Positions 28,969 through 39,237 are shown, numbered from the stretch's first letter. The stretch: DNA of 64,000 bases from Candidatus Onthomonas avicola (GCA_018710845.1 DVJB01000061.1:34237-98236), one strand, 5' to 3'. Numbers and translations: made by a program. The notes: a model not told the origin generated them from the sequence alone.

Positions 28969-29241
28969 TTACCGGTCCAACTGCTGCTGCATCTGTCCCA
29001 GCGCCTGCGCCCCCTCCGGGCTGTCGCTCAGGCTGGAGAGCATGGCTTGCAGGGCGCTGGGGTCGCCCGCCTTGGCCTGACGCGCCGCCGCGTCCAGGTT
29101 GCCCTGGCGCTGCAGCAGGGCGATCAGCCGCCGTGTCTCGGGTGACTGGAGCAGGCGGCGCAGCTCGGCCGGGCGGCGCAGCAGCTCCGCGGCCTCCGGG
29201 CTGCCGAGCGGCGGAGAGCTGGAAGACGGAGATCGAGACAA
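28969..29241 (-). CDS. Uncharacterised small protein
   Basis: LLQSPETRRLIALLQRQGNLDAAARQAKAGDPSALQAMLSSLSDSPEGAQALGQMQQQLDR; operon position with two similar-sized ORFs. Confidence 0.55.
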   Translation of the reverse strand: MSRSPSSSSPPLGSPEAAELLRRPAELRRLLQSPETRRLIALLQRQGNLDAAARQAKAGDPSALQAMLSSLSDSPEGAQALGQMQQQLDR

Positions 29242-29334
29242 GAAAATCCCTCCTGACGGTTGGCTTTGTTACCAGTATATGCGCCGCCTGAGGAGATGTG
29301 ACCGGGCGCGCCGCGGCGCGGGGAGGTTGTTGGG

Positions 29335-29823
29335 ATGAAAATTCTGGTCTGTTCCGATTCCCACGGGAACCGGGAGAACCTGCGCTGTGCCATCGAGCGG
29401 GAGCGCCCCGCGGTGGTCTTCCACCTTGGGGATGGACGGGCAGATATCCTGCAGGTGATGCGGGACTGGCCGGAGATCGAGCTGCACAGTGTCGCCGGCA
29501 ACTGCGATTGGCGCAGCCGCCAGCGTACGGAGGAGCTCGTGACGCTGGAGGGCTGCCGGTTTCTGCTCAGCCATGGGCACGAGCACGCGGTCAAGAGCGG
29601 GTATGAGAGCTATTTCTCCTACGGCCTGCGCCGGCGGGTAGACGTGCTGCTGGCCGGACATACGCACGTCCCCTGCGTGAAATGGCAGCGCGGCATTCTG
29701 CTGATGAACCCCGGCTCCATCGGCATGGGCACCCGCCCGAGCTACGGCATCCTCGAACCGAGCGGCGGCGAGATCGTGACCTGCCGGATTCAGCGGCTGG
29801 AACCGGCGGTCTCGCCGCGGTGA
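29335..29823 (+). CDS. YfcE/MJ0936-like metallophosphoesterase
   Basis: MKILVCSDSHGNRENL, HLGDGRAD, LAGHTHVP, LMNPGSIG. Confidence 0.88.
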   Translation: MKILVCSDSHGNRENLRCAIERERPAVVFHLGDGRADILQVMRDWPEIELHSVAGNCDWRSRQRTEELVTLEGCRFLLSHGHEHAVKSGYESYFSYGLRRRVDVLLAGHTHVPCVKWQRGILLMNPGSIGMGTRPSYGILEPSGGEIVTCRIQRLEPAVSPR

Positions 29824-30023
29824 CGGGAAGTAGGACAACTTTTCCGGTGATTTTGTGTATTGCCGGACGTCAGTTTGATGATATAATAATATCTACCGAT
29901 GATTTGCCGGCAGATTACGCCGCGGCGGGGTACGCCCTGCCGCGGACGCGTGGCCGCCGACCCGGGCGGCTATCCATTCCGGGCCCTTGACCGCGCAGGC
30001 GCGGCCCGATCGGGAGGATCAGA

Positions 30024-30938
30024 ATGAACTCATTTGAGGCACTCAAATATGAATTGCGCCGGGCCTGCCCGGGTATCAAGCTGTTGGAACAGGTCCCTAT
30101 GTGTGAGCACACCACCTTCCGCATCGGCGGGCCGGTGGCGCTCATGGCACTGCCCCAGACGGCGGAGGAGACGCTCACGGCCATCCGTGTGGCCCGCGGC
30201 ATGGACATCCGGCCCTTTCTGCTCGGCCGGGGCAGCAATCTGCTGTGCGCGGATGGGGCGGTGTCCCGTTTCGTCATCAAGACCAACCCCGGGCTGAATC
30301 AGATCGAGCGGGTCGGTCCGACGGAGCTTCGCTGCGGCGCGGGCGTCTCTATGCGTGAGGCGGCTTGCTTTGCCCAGCGCTGCAGCCTGACCGGGCTGGA
30401 GTTCGCCCACGGCATTCCCGGCACGCTGGGCGGCGGCGTGGTGATGAATGCCGGGGCCTACCACGGCGAGCTGAGCGACGTGGTCGCCGAGACCACCGCC
30501 CTCAACCGCGAGGGGGAGATCGTCACCCTCCGGGGGAAAGAGCAGGACTTCGCCTACCGACACAGCGCGTTTCTCGACGGCGGCATGGTCGTGCTCCACT
30601 CCATTCTCCGCCTGCAGCCGGGGGACCCGGCTGCGATTCAGGCGCGGATGGACCGGCTACTCTACCTGCGCCGGGAGCGCCAGCCGCTCGAGTGGCCCAG
30701 TGCCGGCTCCACCTTTAAGCGCCCGGCGGGCGGATTTGCCGCCGCGCTCATCGACCAGTGCGGACTCAAGGGCCTCACCGTGGGCGGCGCGCAGGTCTCG
30801 GAGAAGCATGCCGGCTTTGTCATCAACCGCGGCGGGGCGACCTGTTCCGACGTGCTCCGACTGACCGACCAGATCCGCGAGCGCGTTGCACGGGAGACCG
30901 GCATTGAGCTGGAGCTGGAGATCCGCCGGCTGAGCTGA
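30024..30938 (+). CDS. murB: UDP-N-acetylenolpyruvoylglucosamine reductase
   Basis: TTFRIGGPVAL, LGRGSNLLCADG, GIPGTLGGGVVMNAGAYHGE. Confidence 0.95.
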   Translation: MNSFEALKYELRRACPGIKLLEQVPMCEHTTFRIGGPVALMALPQTAEETLTAIRVARGMDIRPFLLGRGSNLLCADGAVSRFVIKTNPGLNQIERVGPTELRCGAGVSMREAACFAQRCSLTGLEFAHGIPGTLGGGVVMNAGAYHGELSDVVAETTALNREGEIVTLRGKEQDFAYRHSAFLDGGMVVLHSILRLQPGDPAAIQARMDRLLYLRRERQPLEWPSAGSTFKRPAGGFAAALIDQCGLKGLTVGGAQVSEKHAGFVINRGGATCSDVLRLTDQIRERVARETGIELELEIRRLS

Positions 30939-30988
30939 ACGGCGGGACAGAGAACCAAATCCAATCAACAGAGCGGGGAGGGACTGCG

Positions 30989-31864
30989 ATGGAGGTCATC
31001 ATCATCTCCGGCCTGTCCGGAGCGGGAAAGAGCCGCGCGGGCGAGTTCCTGGAAGACGCGGGCTTTTACACGGTGGACAATATGCCCGCCGTGCTGATGC
31101 CGCGATTCGCCGAGCTCGCCATGAGCGGGAAGAATAGCCGCTATGAGCGCGTCGCGCTCGTGAGCGATATCCGCGGCGACCACAATTTTGAGCCGCTCTT
31201 CCAGGCCATGGCCGAGATGCGGGAGATGGGCTGCGACTGCAAGCTCCTCTTCCTCGAGGCTTCCACTGAAGCGGTCATCATGCGCTATAAGGAGACCCGG
31301 CGGATGCATCCGCTCAGCGAGCCGGGCGAGAGCCTGGAGTCCGCCATCCGACGGGAGAAGCAGCTTCTCGCCCCGGTGCGCGCGCGGGCGGACTACATCC
31401 TCGACTCCACTACCTTTAATACCACGGCCAAGCTGCGCGCGGCGCTGCTGGAGATGTTCGGCGGCGATACCTTCAGCCGCGCGGGACTGGCGGTGAGCGT
31501 GCAGTCCTTTGGCTTCAAATACGGCATCGCCCTGGAGGGGGACTGGGTGATGGACGTGCGCTTCCTGCCAAACCCCTTCTACGTGCCCGAGCTGCGCCGC
31601 AAGACGGGCCTGGACCCGGAGGTGCAGGAATTCCTCCAGGGCTGCAAGGAGACCGGGGTCTTCCTGGAGAAGATGCGCGACATGCTCGCCTTCCTCCTCC
31701 CGCTGTATGAGGAGGAGGGGAAGACCAGTCTCGTCATCGCCATGGGCTGCACCGGCGGACAGCACCGCTCGGTCGCCATGGCCCATGCCGTGGCACAGCT
31801 GGTGGGCGAGCTGGGCTATCCGGTCTCCGAGTTCCACCGGGACATGACGCGTGAACGGAAGTGA
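30989..31864 (+). CDS. rapZ: RNase adapter / nucleotide-binding protein RapZ
   Basis: IISGLSGAGKSRA, FEDAGFYTVDN-type motif, AMGCTGGQHRSV. Confidence 0.94.
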   Translation: MEVIIISGLSGAGKSRAGEFLEDAGFYTVDNMPAVLMPRFAELAMSGKNSRYERVALVSDIRGDHNFEPLFQAMAEMREMGCDCKLLFLEASTEAVIMRYKETRRMHPLSEPGESLESAIRREKQLLAPVRARADYILDSTTFNTTAKLRAALLEMFGGDTFSRAGLAVSVQSFGFKYGIALEGDWVMDVRFLPNPFYVPELRRKTGLDPEVQEFLQGCKETGVFLEKMRDMLAFLLPLYEEEGKTSLVIAMGCTGGQHRSVAMAHAVAQLVGELGYPVSEFHRDMTRERK

Positions 31865-31874
31865 GGGCGGGGAT

Positions 31875-32909
31875 ATGAACTGGAGGATCCCATCGGACGG
31901 CGGCCCGCATATCGTGACCATCGGCGGAGGCACCGGCCTCTCCACGATGCTGCGCGGCCTGAAATATTACTCGCGCAATCTCACCGCCGTGGTCACCATG
32001 GCCGATGACGGCGGCGGCTCCGGCGTACTGCGCCAGGACCTGGGCATGCCGCCCCCGGGCGACCTGCGCAACTGCCTGCAGGCGCTGGCGAATGTGGAGC
32101 CCATTATGGAGGAGCTGCTGGCCTACCGCTTCCCGGAGGGGGCGCTCGCCGGACAGAGCTTTGGAAACCTCTTTCTGGCCGCCCTGGACGGCATCTCGGG
32201 CAGCTTTGAGGAGGCGGTCGCGCGAATGAATCAGATTCTCGCCGTCACCGGCCGGGTGCTCCCGGTCACCGACAACAATGTGAATCTGATCGCGGAGTTT
32301 GAAAACGGCACCTCCGTGCGCGGCGAGAGCCAGATCTACGCCTTTAAGAAGCAGCAGCACTGCCGCATCAGCCGGGTGCGGCTTGAGCCGGAGCGGCCGA
32401 ACGCCCTGCCGCCGGTGATCGAGGCGATCGGCCAGGCAGACGTCATCATCCTCGGCCCGGGGAGCCTGTATACCAGCGTGATCCCCAATCTGCTCGTCTC
32501 CGGCGTGGTGGAGGCCATCGCCCGCTCCCAGGCGCTGCGCATCTATATCGGCAATATCATGACGCAGGAGGGTGAGACGGAGGGATACACCCTCTCTGAG
32601 CACATCCGCGCCCTGCTCGACCACGGCGTGCCCGGAATGATTGACCTGTGCCTGGCCAATTCTGCTGACATCCCGGAGGATGTGCGCGTGCGCTACCGCC
32701 CGGAAAATGCCCAGCCTATCTTGGTGGACGGCAGCGCTGTGCGCGCGCTCGGCGTGGAGCTGATCTGTGAGCCGCTCTCAGACGAGACGCGCCGCTACAA
32801 GGCCCGCCATGACCCGCAAAAACTCGCGCGCGCGATTCTCAGCGTGGTGGAGGACCGCTGTGTGCGCACCTGGACCGATCAGGGGGTCCGCTATGTCCGG
32901 GAGCACTGA
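31875..32909 (+). CDS. yvcK: Gluconeogenesis factor-like YvcK
   Basis: IVTIGGGTGLSTMLRGLK, VTMADDGGGSG, LGPGSLYTSVIPNL; rapZ-yvcK-whiA order. Confidence 0.92.
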   Translation: MNWRIPSDGGPHIVTIGGGTGLSTMLRGLKYYSRNLTAVVTMADDGGGSGVLRQDLGMPPPGDLRNCLQALANVEPIMEELLAYRFPEGALAGQSFGNLFLAALDGISGSFEEAVARMNQILAVTGRVLPVTDNNVNLIAEFENGTSVRGESQIYAFKKQQHCRISRVRLEPERPNALPPVIEAIGQADVIILGPGSLYTSVIPNLLVSGVVEAIARSQALRIYIGNIMTQEGETEGYTLSEHIRALLDHGVPGMIDLCLANSADIPEDVRVRYRPENAQPILVDGSAVRALGVELICEPLSDETRRYKARHDPQKLARAILSVVEDRCVRTWTDQGVRYVREH

Positions 32910-33843
32910 CCAACGCCGCGCCGCGGCGGAGAGCGCGGGGGAGGAGAGCTTTTCCGCTCAGGTGAAGGCGGAGCTCTGTCGGGAAAAGATGACGCGGCCC
33001 TGCTGCGCGCTGGCGGAGAGCTACGGCCTGCTGCTGTTTTGCAACACCTTTCAGCGCGGGGAGGTGCGTCTTGTCACCACCTCGCCGGCGCTGGCCCAGC
33101 GGATTCCGCGGCTGTTCCGGCGGGCGCTGGATATCCGCTTTGACCGCGCACCGCGGGACGCGGAGGCGGGCGGACAGCTCGTCTTTCAGCTCACCGACCA
33201 GGCCAAGCTCGCGCGCGTGCTCGAGGCGTATGGCCAGGGACCGGAGGAGCTGGTGAACCACCACGTCAACTATGCCCTTCTGGAGGAGAACTGCTGCCGC
33301 GCGGCCTTCCTGCGCGGGGCGTTTCTGGCCGGCGGATCGGTGACCGACCCGCGCAAGCGCTATCATCTGGAGTTTACCACCTCGCACTACTATGTTGCCC
33401 GCGAGCTCGGTCCGATGATGGCAGAGCTCGAGCTCTACCCCAAGACGTCGGTGCGCAAGTCCAACTACGTCACCTATTTCAAGCAGAGCGAGGCGATCAG
33501 TGACTTTTTAACCACTATCGGCGCCCCGTTGGCGGCGATGGACGTGATGAACGCCAAGCTGGAGAAGAATCTGCGCAACCGCGTCAACCGCCGCTCCAAC
33601 TGCGACGTGGCCAACGTGGACAAGGCGGTCGCCGCCGCACAGGGGCAGATCGCCGTGATCCGCCGCCTCCAGTCCGCGCCCGTCTGGGAGACCCTGCCGG
33701 ACGCCCTGCGGGAGACGGCTGAGCGGCGCGTGGACAACCCTGACCTGTCGCTCCACGAGCTGGCAGACCTGCTCGGCGTCTCCAAATCCTGCCTGAACCA
33801 CCGGCTGCGCCGCCTGCAGGCGCTGGAGCAGGCACAGCACTGA
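32893..33843 (+). CDS. whiA: DNA-binding protein WhiA
   Basis: FSAQVKAELCREK, AAFLRGAFLAGGSVTDPRKRYHLEF, HELADLLGVSKSCLNHRLRRL; ATG overlaps the yvcK end. Confidence 0.92.
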   Translation: MSGSTDQRRAAAESAGEESFSAQVKAELCREKMTRPCCALAESYGLLLFCNTFQRGEVRLVTTSPALAQRIPRLFRRALDIRFDRAPRDAEAGGQLVFQLTDQAKLARVLEAYGQGPEELVNHHVNYALLEENCCRAAFLRGAFLAGGSVTDPRKRYHLEFTTSHYYVARELGPMMAELELYPKTSVRKSNYVTYFKQSEAISDFLTTIGAPLAAMDVMNAKLEKNLRNRVNRRSNCDVANVDKAVAAAQGQIAVIRRLQSAPVWETLPDALRETAERRVDNPDLSLHELADLLGVSKSCLNHRLRRLQALEQAQH

Positions 33844-33897
33844 CCGGCCGCGCGCCGGTCCATCCTCCGCCCGGAGCGGAGTGGGAAGGAGCACCCC

Positions 33898-36800
33898 ATG
33901 TCCTTTGTCCATCTGCATGTCCACAGCGAGTTCTCCCTGTTAGACGGCGCCTGCCGGATTCGGGAGCTGGTGCAGCGCGTCAAGGCGCTGGGCCAGAGCG
34001 CTGTGGCGATCACCGACCACGGCAATATGTATGGCGTGGTCGATTTTTATAAGGAGTGCAAAAAGGAGGGCATCCACCCCGTCATCGGCTGCGAGGTCTA
34101 TGTTGCCCCGCGCACCCGCTTTGACAAAAATCACGACCTCGATCTCGGCGCACGCCACCTCATCTTACTCTGCCGCAACGAGACGGGCTACCGCACGCTC
34201 TCCTATCTGGTCAGCCAGGCCAACCTAGAGGGCTTTTATATGCGCCCGCGCATCGACCTCGATCTGCTGCGCGAGCACCACGAGGGACTGATCGCCCTGT
34301 CCGCCTGCCTGGCGGGAGAGATTCCCCGCCGCCTGCGCGATGGGGACTACAACGGCGCCAGAGACCATGCCAAAATGATGCGCGATCTGATGGGCGAGGG
34401 CAACTACTATATTGAGATTCAGGACCACGGCCTGGAGGCCCAGCGGGCGATTTTCCCGCAGCTGGTCTCCCTGGCGCGTGAGCTGGACATCCCGCTCGTG
34501 GCGACAAACGACGCGCACTACCTCACACGGGAGGACGCCCAGGCGCAGGACGTTCTCATGTGTATCCAGACGGGCAAGACGCTCGACGACCCGGACCGGA
34601 TGAAGTTTGAGACGCAGGAGTTCTATCTCAAATCGGAGGAGGAGATGCGCGCCCTCTTTCCCGACTGCCCCGAGGCGATCGACAACACCGCGAGGATCGC
34701 CGATGCCTGCCAGATGGACTTCCAGTTCGGCGTCCACCACCTGCCGGAGTTTCGCTATCCGCCCGGCTATGACGCCGAGCGCCTCTTCTCTGAGCTGTGC
34801 TACGCGGGGTATCAAAAGCGCTACCCCAGCGATCCCGAGGGTTACCGGGAGCGGCTGGAGTACGAGATGGATATGATCCGAAAGATGGGCTTTGTGGACT
34901 ACTTCCTCATCGTGGCGGATTTTGTCGGCTACGCGAAGCGCCAGCAGATTCCTGTCGGGCCGGGCCGCGGCAGCGCCGCGGGCTCGATGGTCTCCTACTG
35001 TATGGAGATCACCGACGTGGACCCGATGAAGTACGCCCTCTACTTCGAGCGCTTTCTCAACCCGGAGCGTGTGACCATGCCGGACATCGACATGGACTTC
35101 TGCTACCGCCGCCGGGGAGAGGTGATCGACTACGTCAACGAGAAGTACGGAGAGGACCATGTAGCCCAGATCGTCACCTTCGGCACCATGGCCGCCCGCG
35201 GCGTGCTGCGCGATGTCGGCCGGGTGATGAATCTCCCCTACGGCGAGGTGGACCAGCTGGCCAAGCTGGTGCCCGCCCAGCCGCTGCACATCACGCTGGA
35301 CGAGGCGATGCGGGTCTCCAAGCCCCTGCGGGAGCGCTATGAGAGCGACGAGCGCGTCCGGCTGCTGATCGACACGTCGAAAAAAATCGAAGGGATGCCG
35401 CGCCACGCCTCCAAGCACGCCGCCGGCGTCGTCATCACCCGCAAGCCGGTCTATGAATACGTCCCGCTCGCGCGCAACGACGAGAGCATGGTCACCCAGT
35501 ATGTCATGACCACGCTGGAGGAGCTGGGGCTGCTGAAGATGGACTTCCTCGGCCTGCGCAACCTCACCATTCTGGACGACGCGCAGCGGATGATCCGCCG
35601 CCGGGAGCCGGACTTTGATCTGCACCGCATCCCGGAGAACGACGGGGAGACCTTCCGCATGATTTCGGAGGGGAAGACGGCGGGCGTGTTCCAGATGGAG
35701 TCCTCCGGCATGACGGGGGTCTGCCTGCAGATGCGCCCGCAGTCCATCGAGGACATCACCGCCATTATCGCCCTCTACCGCCCCGGACCGATGGAGTCCA
35801 TCCCGCGCTTTATCGCCTGCAAGTCCGACCCATCCAAGATCCGCTACAAGCACCCCATGCTGCGCGACATCCTCTCGGTCACCTACGGCTGCATCGTCTA
35901 TCAGGAGCAGGTGATCGAGATCTTCCGCCGGCTGGCCGGCTTCTCCCTGGGACAGGCGGACATGGTGCGCCGCGCGATCTCGAAAAAGAAGGCCAAGGAG
36001 ATCGAAAAGGAGCGCAAGAGCTTTGTCTACGGCGACCCGGAGCGCCAGATCGACGGCTGCGTCAACCGCGGGATCCCCGCCGAGACGGCGGAGGCGATCT
36101 ATGACGAGATCTACGACTTCGCCAACTACGCCTTCAACAAGGCCCATGCGGTCTGTTACGCCATCGTGGCCTATCAGACGGCTTACTTCAAATGCCACTA
36201 TCCGCAGGAGTATATGGCCGCCCTGCTCACCAGCGTGCTCGACTCCAGCGGCCGGGTGGCGGAGTATATCTCCGCCTGCAAGGACATGGGCATCGCCCTG
36301 CTCCCGCCGGATGTGAACCGCTCGGGCGCGGACTTCACGGTGCAGGGCCAGGATATCCGCTTCGGCCTGGCCGCCGTCAAGGGCGTGGGCTGGGGCGTGA
36401 TTCAGAACCTGGTGCGCGAGCGGGAGCGAGGCGGACCCTACCGCTCCTTCCAGGAGTTCTGTGAGCGGATGTTTGACCAGGAGCTCAACCGCCGCGCGCT
36501 GGAGAACCTGATCTGCTGCGGGGCGTTTGACAGCCTCGGTAACCGGAGAAGCCAGCTCATCGCGGTGATGAACACCATTCTGGACGGCATTGCCGACAGC
36601 CGCAAGCGCAACCTGGAGGGGCAGTGCAACCTCTTTGGGGATACGCCGCAGTCTTCCGGCGGGCAGGACACCGTCCCGCTGCCGGATATCCCTGAGTTCA
36701 CCGCCGTGGAGCGGATGAATATGGAGCGGGAGATGACCGGGCTGTATCTCTCCGGCCACCCGATGGACGAGTACCGTGAGGCGGCCCATCGCGCGCAGGC

Positions 36801-37395
36801 GGTGCCGATGGGGCGGATTTTGGACGACTTCGCGCGCGAGGACGGGCCGGAGCAGTTCTTTGACGAGCAGCGGGTCCGCCTGGCCGGCATTGTCCTCTCC
36901 AGCCGGACGCGCACGACGCGCAGCAACACCCTCATGGCCTACGTCATGCTGGAGGACGACACCGGCTCGATGGAGCTGATCGTCTTTGCGCGCCTGCTCG
37001 AGCAGTGCGGCGGCCTGCTGACGGAGGGCCGCGCCGTAGTGGCGGAGGGCCGCATCTCGGTGCGCGATGAAAAACAGCCCCAGCTGGTGTGCGACCGCCT
37101 CTTCCCGCTCGATGGGCGGGAGACGGCCGTCGGCGCGGGCGCACCGGTGCCCGCGGTACCGGAACAGCCGGGCGTCGTGCCCGGAGCACGGCGGATTTAC
37201 CTCAATCTTCCGGCGCTGGAGGACGCGCGGGTGGAGAGAATAAGAAAGATGCTCATCATGTTCCCAGGAAACGGGCAGATCGTCTTCTGCTGCCGGGACA
37301 GCGGACGCCGCTTCGGCGCGCCCTGCCTGATCCACACCTCCCTGATCCGGGAACTGCGCGCCCTGCTGGGAGAGGAGAATGTAGTCGTCAAATGA
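33898..37395 (+). CDS. dnaE: DNA polymerase III subunit alpha (DnaE)
   Basis: FVHLHVHSEFSLLDGACRI, GPGRGSAAGSMVSY, MPDIDMDFCYRRR. Confidence 0.96.
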   Translation: MSFVHLHVHSEFSLLDGACRIRELVQRVKALGQSAVAITDHGNMYGVVDFYKECKKEGIHPVIGCEVYVAPRTRFDKNHDLDLGARHLILLCRNETGYRTLSYLVSQANLEGFYMRPRIDLDLLREHHEGLIALSACLAGEIPRRLRDGDYNGARDHAKMMRDLMGEGNYYIEIQDHGLEAQRAIFPQLVSLARELDIPLVATNDAHYLTREDAQAQDVLMCIQTGKTLDDPDRMKFETQEFYLKSEEEMRALFPDCPEAIDNTARIADACQMDFQFGVHHLPEFRYPPGYDAERLFSELCYAGYQKRYPSDPEGYRERLEYEMDMIRKMGFVDYFLIVADFVGYAKRQQIPVGPGRGSAAGSMVSYCMEITDVDPMKYALYFERFLNPERVTMPDIDMDFCYRRRGEVIDYVNEKYGEDHVAQIVTFGTMAARGVLRDVGRVMNLPYGEVDQLAKLVPAQPLHITLDEAMRVSKPLRERYESDERVRLLIDTSKKIEGMPRHASKHAAGVVITRKPVYEYVPLARNDESMVTQYVMTTLEELGLLKMDFLGLRNLTILDDAQRMIRRREPDFDLHRIPENDGETFRMISEGKTAGVFQMESSGMTGVCLQMRPQSIEDITAIIALYRPGPMESIPRFIACKSDPSKIRYKHPMLRDILSVTYGCIVYQEQVIEIFRRLAGFSLGQADMVRRAISKKKAKEIEKERKSFVYGDPERQIDGCVNRGIPAETAEAIYDEIYDFANYAFNKAHAVCYAIVAYQTAYFKCHYPQEYMAALLTSVLDSSGRVAEYISACKDMGIALLPPDVNRSGADFTVQGQDIRFGLAAVKGVGWGVIQNLVRERERGGPYRSFQEFCERMFDQELNRRALENLICCGAFDSLGNRRSQLIAVMNTILDGIADSRKRNLEGQCNLFGDTPQSSGGQDTVPLPDIPEFTAVERMNMEREMTGLYLSGHPMDEYREAAHRAQAVPMGRILDDFAREDGPEQFFDEQRVRLAGIVLSSRTRTTRSNTLMAYVMLEDDTGSMELIVFARLLEQCGGLLTEGRAVVAEGRISVRDEKQPQLVCDRLFPLDGRETAVGAGAPVPAVPEQPGVVPGARRIYLNLPALEDARVERIRKMLIMFPGNGQIVFCCRDSGRRFGAPCLIHTSLIRELRALLGEENVVVK

Positions 37396-38990
37396 AACAG
37401 AGAATTCCCAAAGAGCTCTCCGAGCTGAAATACACCAGCCGCCGGCGCAGCATCTTCAGCCAGCTGGCCAAACTGCTGACCCACCGGGTCTTCTTCGTCG
37501 GCCTGTTTATTGTCCTGCAATTGGCGGTGCTGGTGCTGATGGTGGCCTATTTTTCCAGCTACTTCATCCAGTTTTATATCTTCTGCGTGGTGATCAGCTG
37601 GATCAGCGTCCTGTGGATCGTCAACCGCAACAGCCACCCGGACTACAAGATCGCCTGGATCGTCCCCATCATGGCCTTTCCGCTCTTTGGCGGGCTGTTC
37701 TACCTCCTGTTCGGCGGCAATCAGCTCTCTCAGTGGAACCAGCGCCGGATGGAGCGCCTGGGCAAGATGACGCGCGAGGCGCTCAAGCGCGAGGGGCAGG
37801 AGGCGGAGAACATCATCGCCTCCAACCCCGCGGCGGGAAACCAGTCGCGCTATCTCTTCCGCACGAGCGGCTGCCCGCCGCATGTGCGCACCGACGCGGT
37901 CTATTTCCCCACCGGGGAGGCGGTGTGGAAGAGCATGCTCGAGGAGATTTCCAAGGCTGAGCACTTTGTCTTCCTGGAGGTCTTTATCATCGAGGAGGGC
38001 GTGATGTGGAACACCATGCTCGATATCCTGGAGGAGAAGGCAAAGCAGGGCGTGGACGTGCGGCTGCTCTATGACGACATTGGTAGTCTCTTCACCGTCC
38101 CGAAAAACTATGCCAAGCAGATGCAGCAGCGCGGCATCTCCTGCGCGGTCTTCAATCCCTTCCGCCCGGTGGTCTCCATCCGCCTGAACAACCGCGACCA
38201 CCGGAAGATCTGCGTCGTGGACGGCCACACCGGTTACACCGGCGGCATCAATCTGGCCGACGAGTATATCAACGTGAAGGAGCGCTTCGGCTACTGGAAG
38301 GACAACGGCATCCTCCTGCGCGGCGAGGCGGTGTGGAACCTGACGGTGATGTTTTTGGCCAATTGGGACTACACCACCGGCATGCATGAGAGCTTTGAGG
38401 CGTACCGCCCCGCCGTGTGGCCCGGAGAGCCGTATACCGGTCCCGGCGTGATCCAACCCTACAGCGACAGTCCGCTCACCCAGGAGGCGGTGGGCTGCAA
38501 CGTCTATCTCAACCTGATCAACCGCGCCACCCGCTATATCTATATCACCACGCCCTATCTGGTGATTGACCATACCCTCACCGTCGCCCTTCAGACGGCG
38601 GCCAAGTCGGGCGTGGACGTGCGCATCATCACGCCGCATATCCCGGACAAGAAAAAGGTCTTTGAGGTCACGCGCGCGCACTATCCCGCCCTGCTGGAGG
38701 CGGGGGTCAAGATCTATGAGTTTACGCCCGGCTTTATCCACGCCAAGACCTTCGTCGTCGATGACCTTTACGGCGTGGTGGGCACGATCAATCTGGACTA
38801 CCGCAGCCTCTACCTGCACTTTGAGTGCGGCGTGTGGATCTATGACCATCCGGTGGTCCACGACATCCGCGACGATTTCCTGGAGACAATGTCCCAAAGC
38901 CAGGAGGTCTGCCTGGAGAGCGCCACCCGCCTGGGCTGGCTCAAGCGGTTCTACCGCGCGCTGCTGCGGCTGTTTGCGCCGCTGCTGTGA
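37392..38990 (+). CDS. cls: Cardiolipin synthase
   Basis: Two HxK(x)4D motifs: DHRKICVVDGHTGYTGGINLADEY and HAKTFVVDDLYGVVGTINLDYRS; two N-terminal TMs. Confidence 0.93.
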   Translation: MKQRIPKELSELKYTSRRRSIFSQLAKLLTHRVFFVGLFIVLQLAVLVLMVAYFSSYFIQFYIFCVVISWISVLWIVNRNSHPDYKIAWIVPIMAFPLFGGLFYLLFGGNQLSQWNQRRMERLGKMTREALKREGQEAENIIASNPAAGNQSRYLFRTSGCPPHVRTDAVYFPTGEAVWKSMLEEISKAEHFVFLEVFIIEEGVMWNTMLDILEEKAKQGVDVRLLYDDIGSLFTVPKNYAKQMQQRGISCAVFNPFRPVVSIRLNNRDHRKICVVDGHTGYTGGINLADEYINVKERFGYWKDNGILLRGEAVWNLTVMFLANWDYTTGMHESFEAYRPAVWPGEPYTGPGVIQPYSDSPLTQEAVGCNVYLNLINRATRYIYITTPYLVIDHTLTVALQTAAKSGVDVRIITPHIPDKKKVFEVTRAHYPALLEAGVKIYEFTPGFIHAKTFVVDDLYGVVGTINLDYRSLYLHFECGVWIYDHPVVHDIRDDFLETMSQSQEVCLESATRLGWLKRFYRALLRLFAPLL

Positions 38991-39004
38991 GTGACAACCA
39001 AGAG

Positions 39005-39219
39005 CAGACTGTCGAAAAAGGTCTCACCGAGTTTGGCTCGAAGAGCCAAATAGAGTTCAATTCATTTTTGGCACGGGCGTGTACCGGGCCAAAAATACTG
39101 ATAGTCCGGCAAGTGTACGGATTTTTGGAACAAAAATCCGTGCGCGCGGTCGGACTGCAGACTCGCGCAAATGCTTGCATTTGCGCGAAAGGCTGTCAAA
39201 AATACTTTTTTGACAGCCT
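39005..39219. mobile_element. MITE-like dispersed element, copy 1
   Basis: 15-bp TIRs (AGACTGTCGAAAAAG / CTTTTTTGACAGCCT), flanked by the exact 10-bp direct repeat CAACCAAGAG (38995-39004 and 39220-39229); homologous to 54215-54476. Confidence 0.85.
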
Positions 39220-39237
39220 CAACCAAGAGACCGCCGT

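Noticed and set aside
39008-39016. Spo0A-box-like TGTCGAA in the left TIR of copy 1
   Set aside because: Copy 2 has TGTCAAA and the base is part of the TIR; most likely coincidental.
38941-39180. Minus-strand ORF overlapping the dispersed element (MQAFARVCSPTARTDFCSKN...), with a similar-start ORF at 54234-54437
   Set aside because: The frames diverge between copies because of indels, so the repeat is not conserved as a protein. The conserved property is the hairpins and TIRs.
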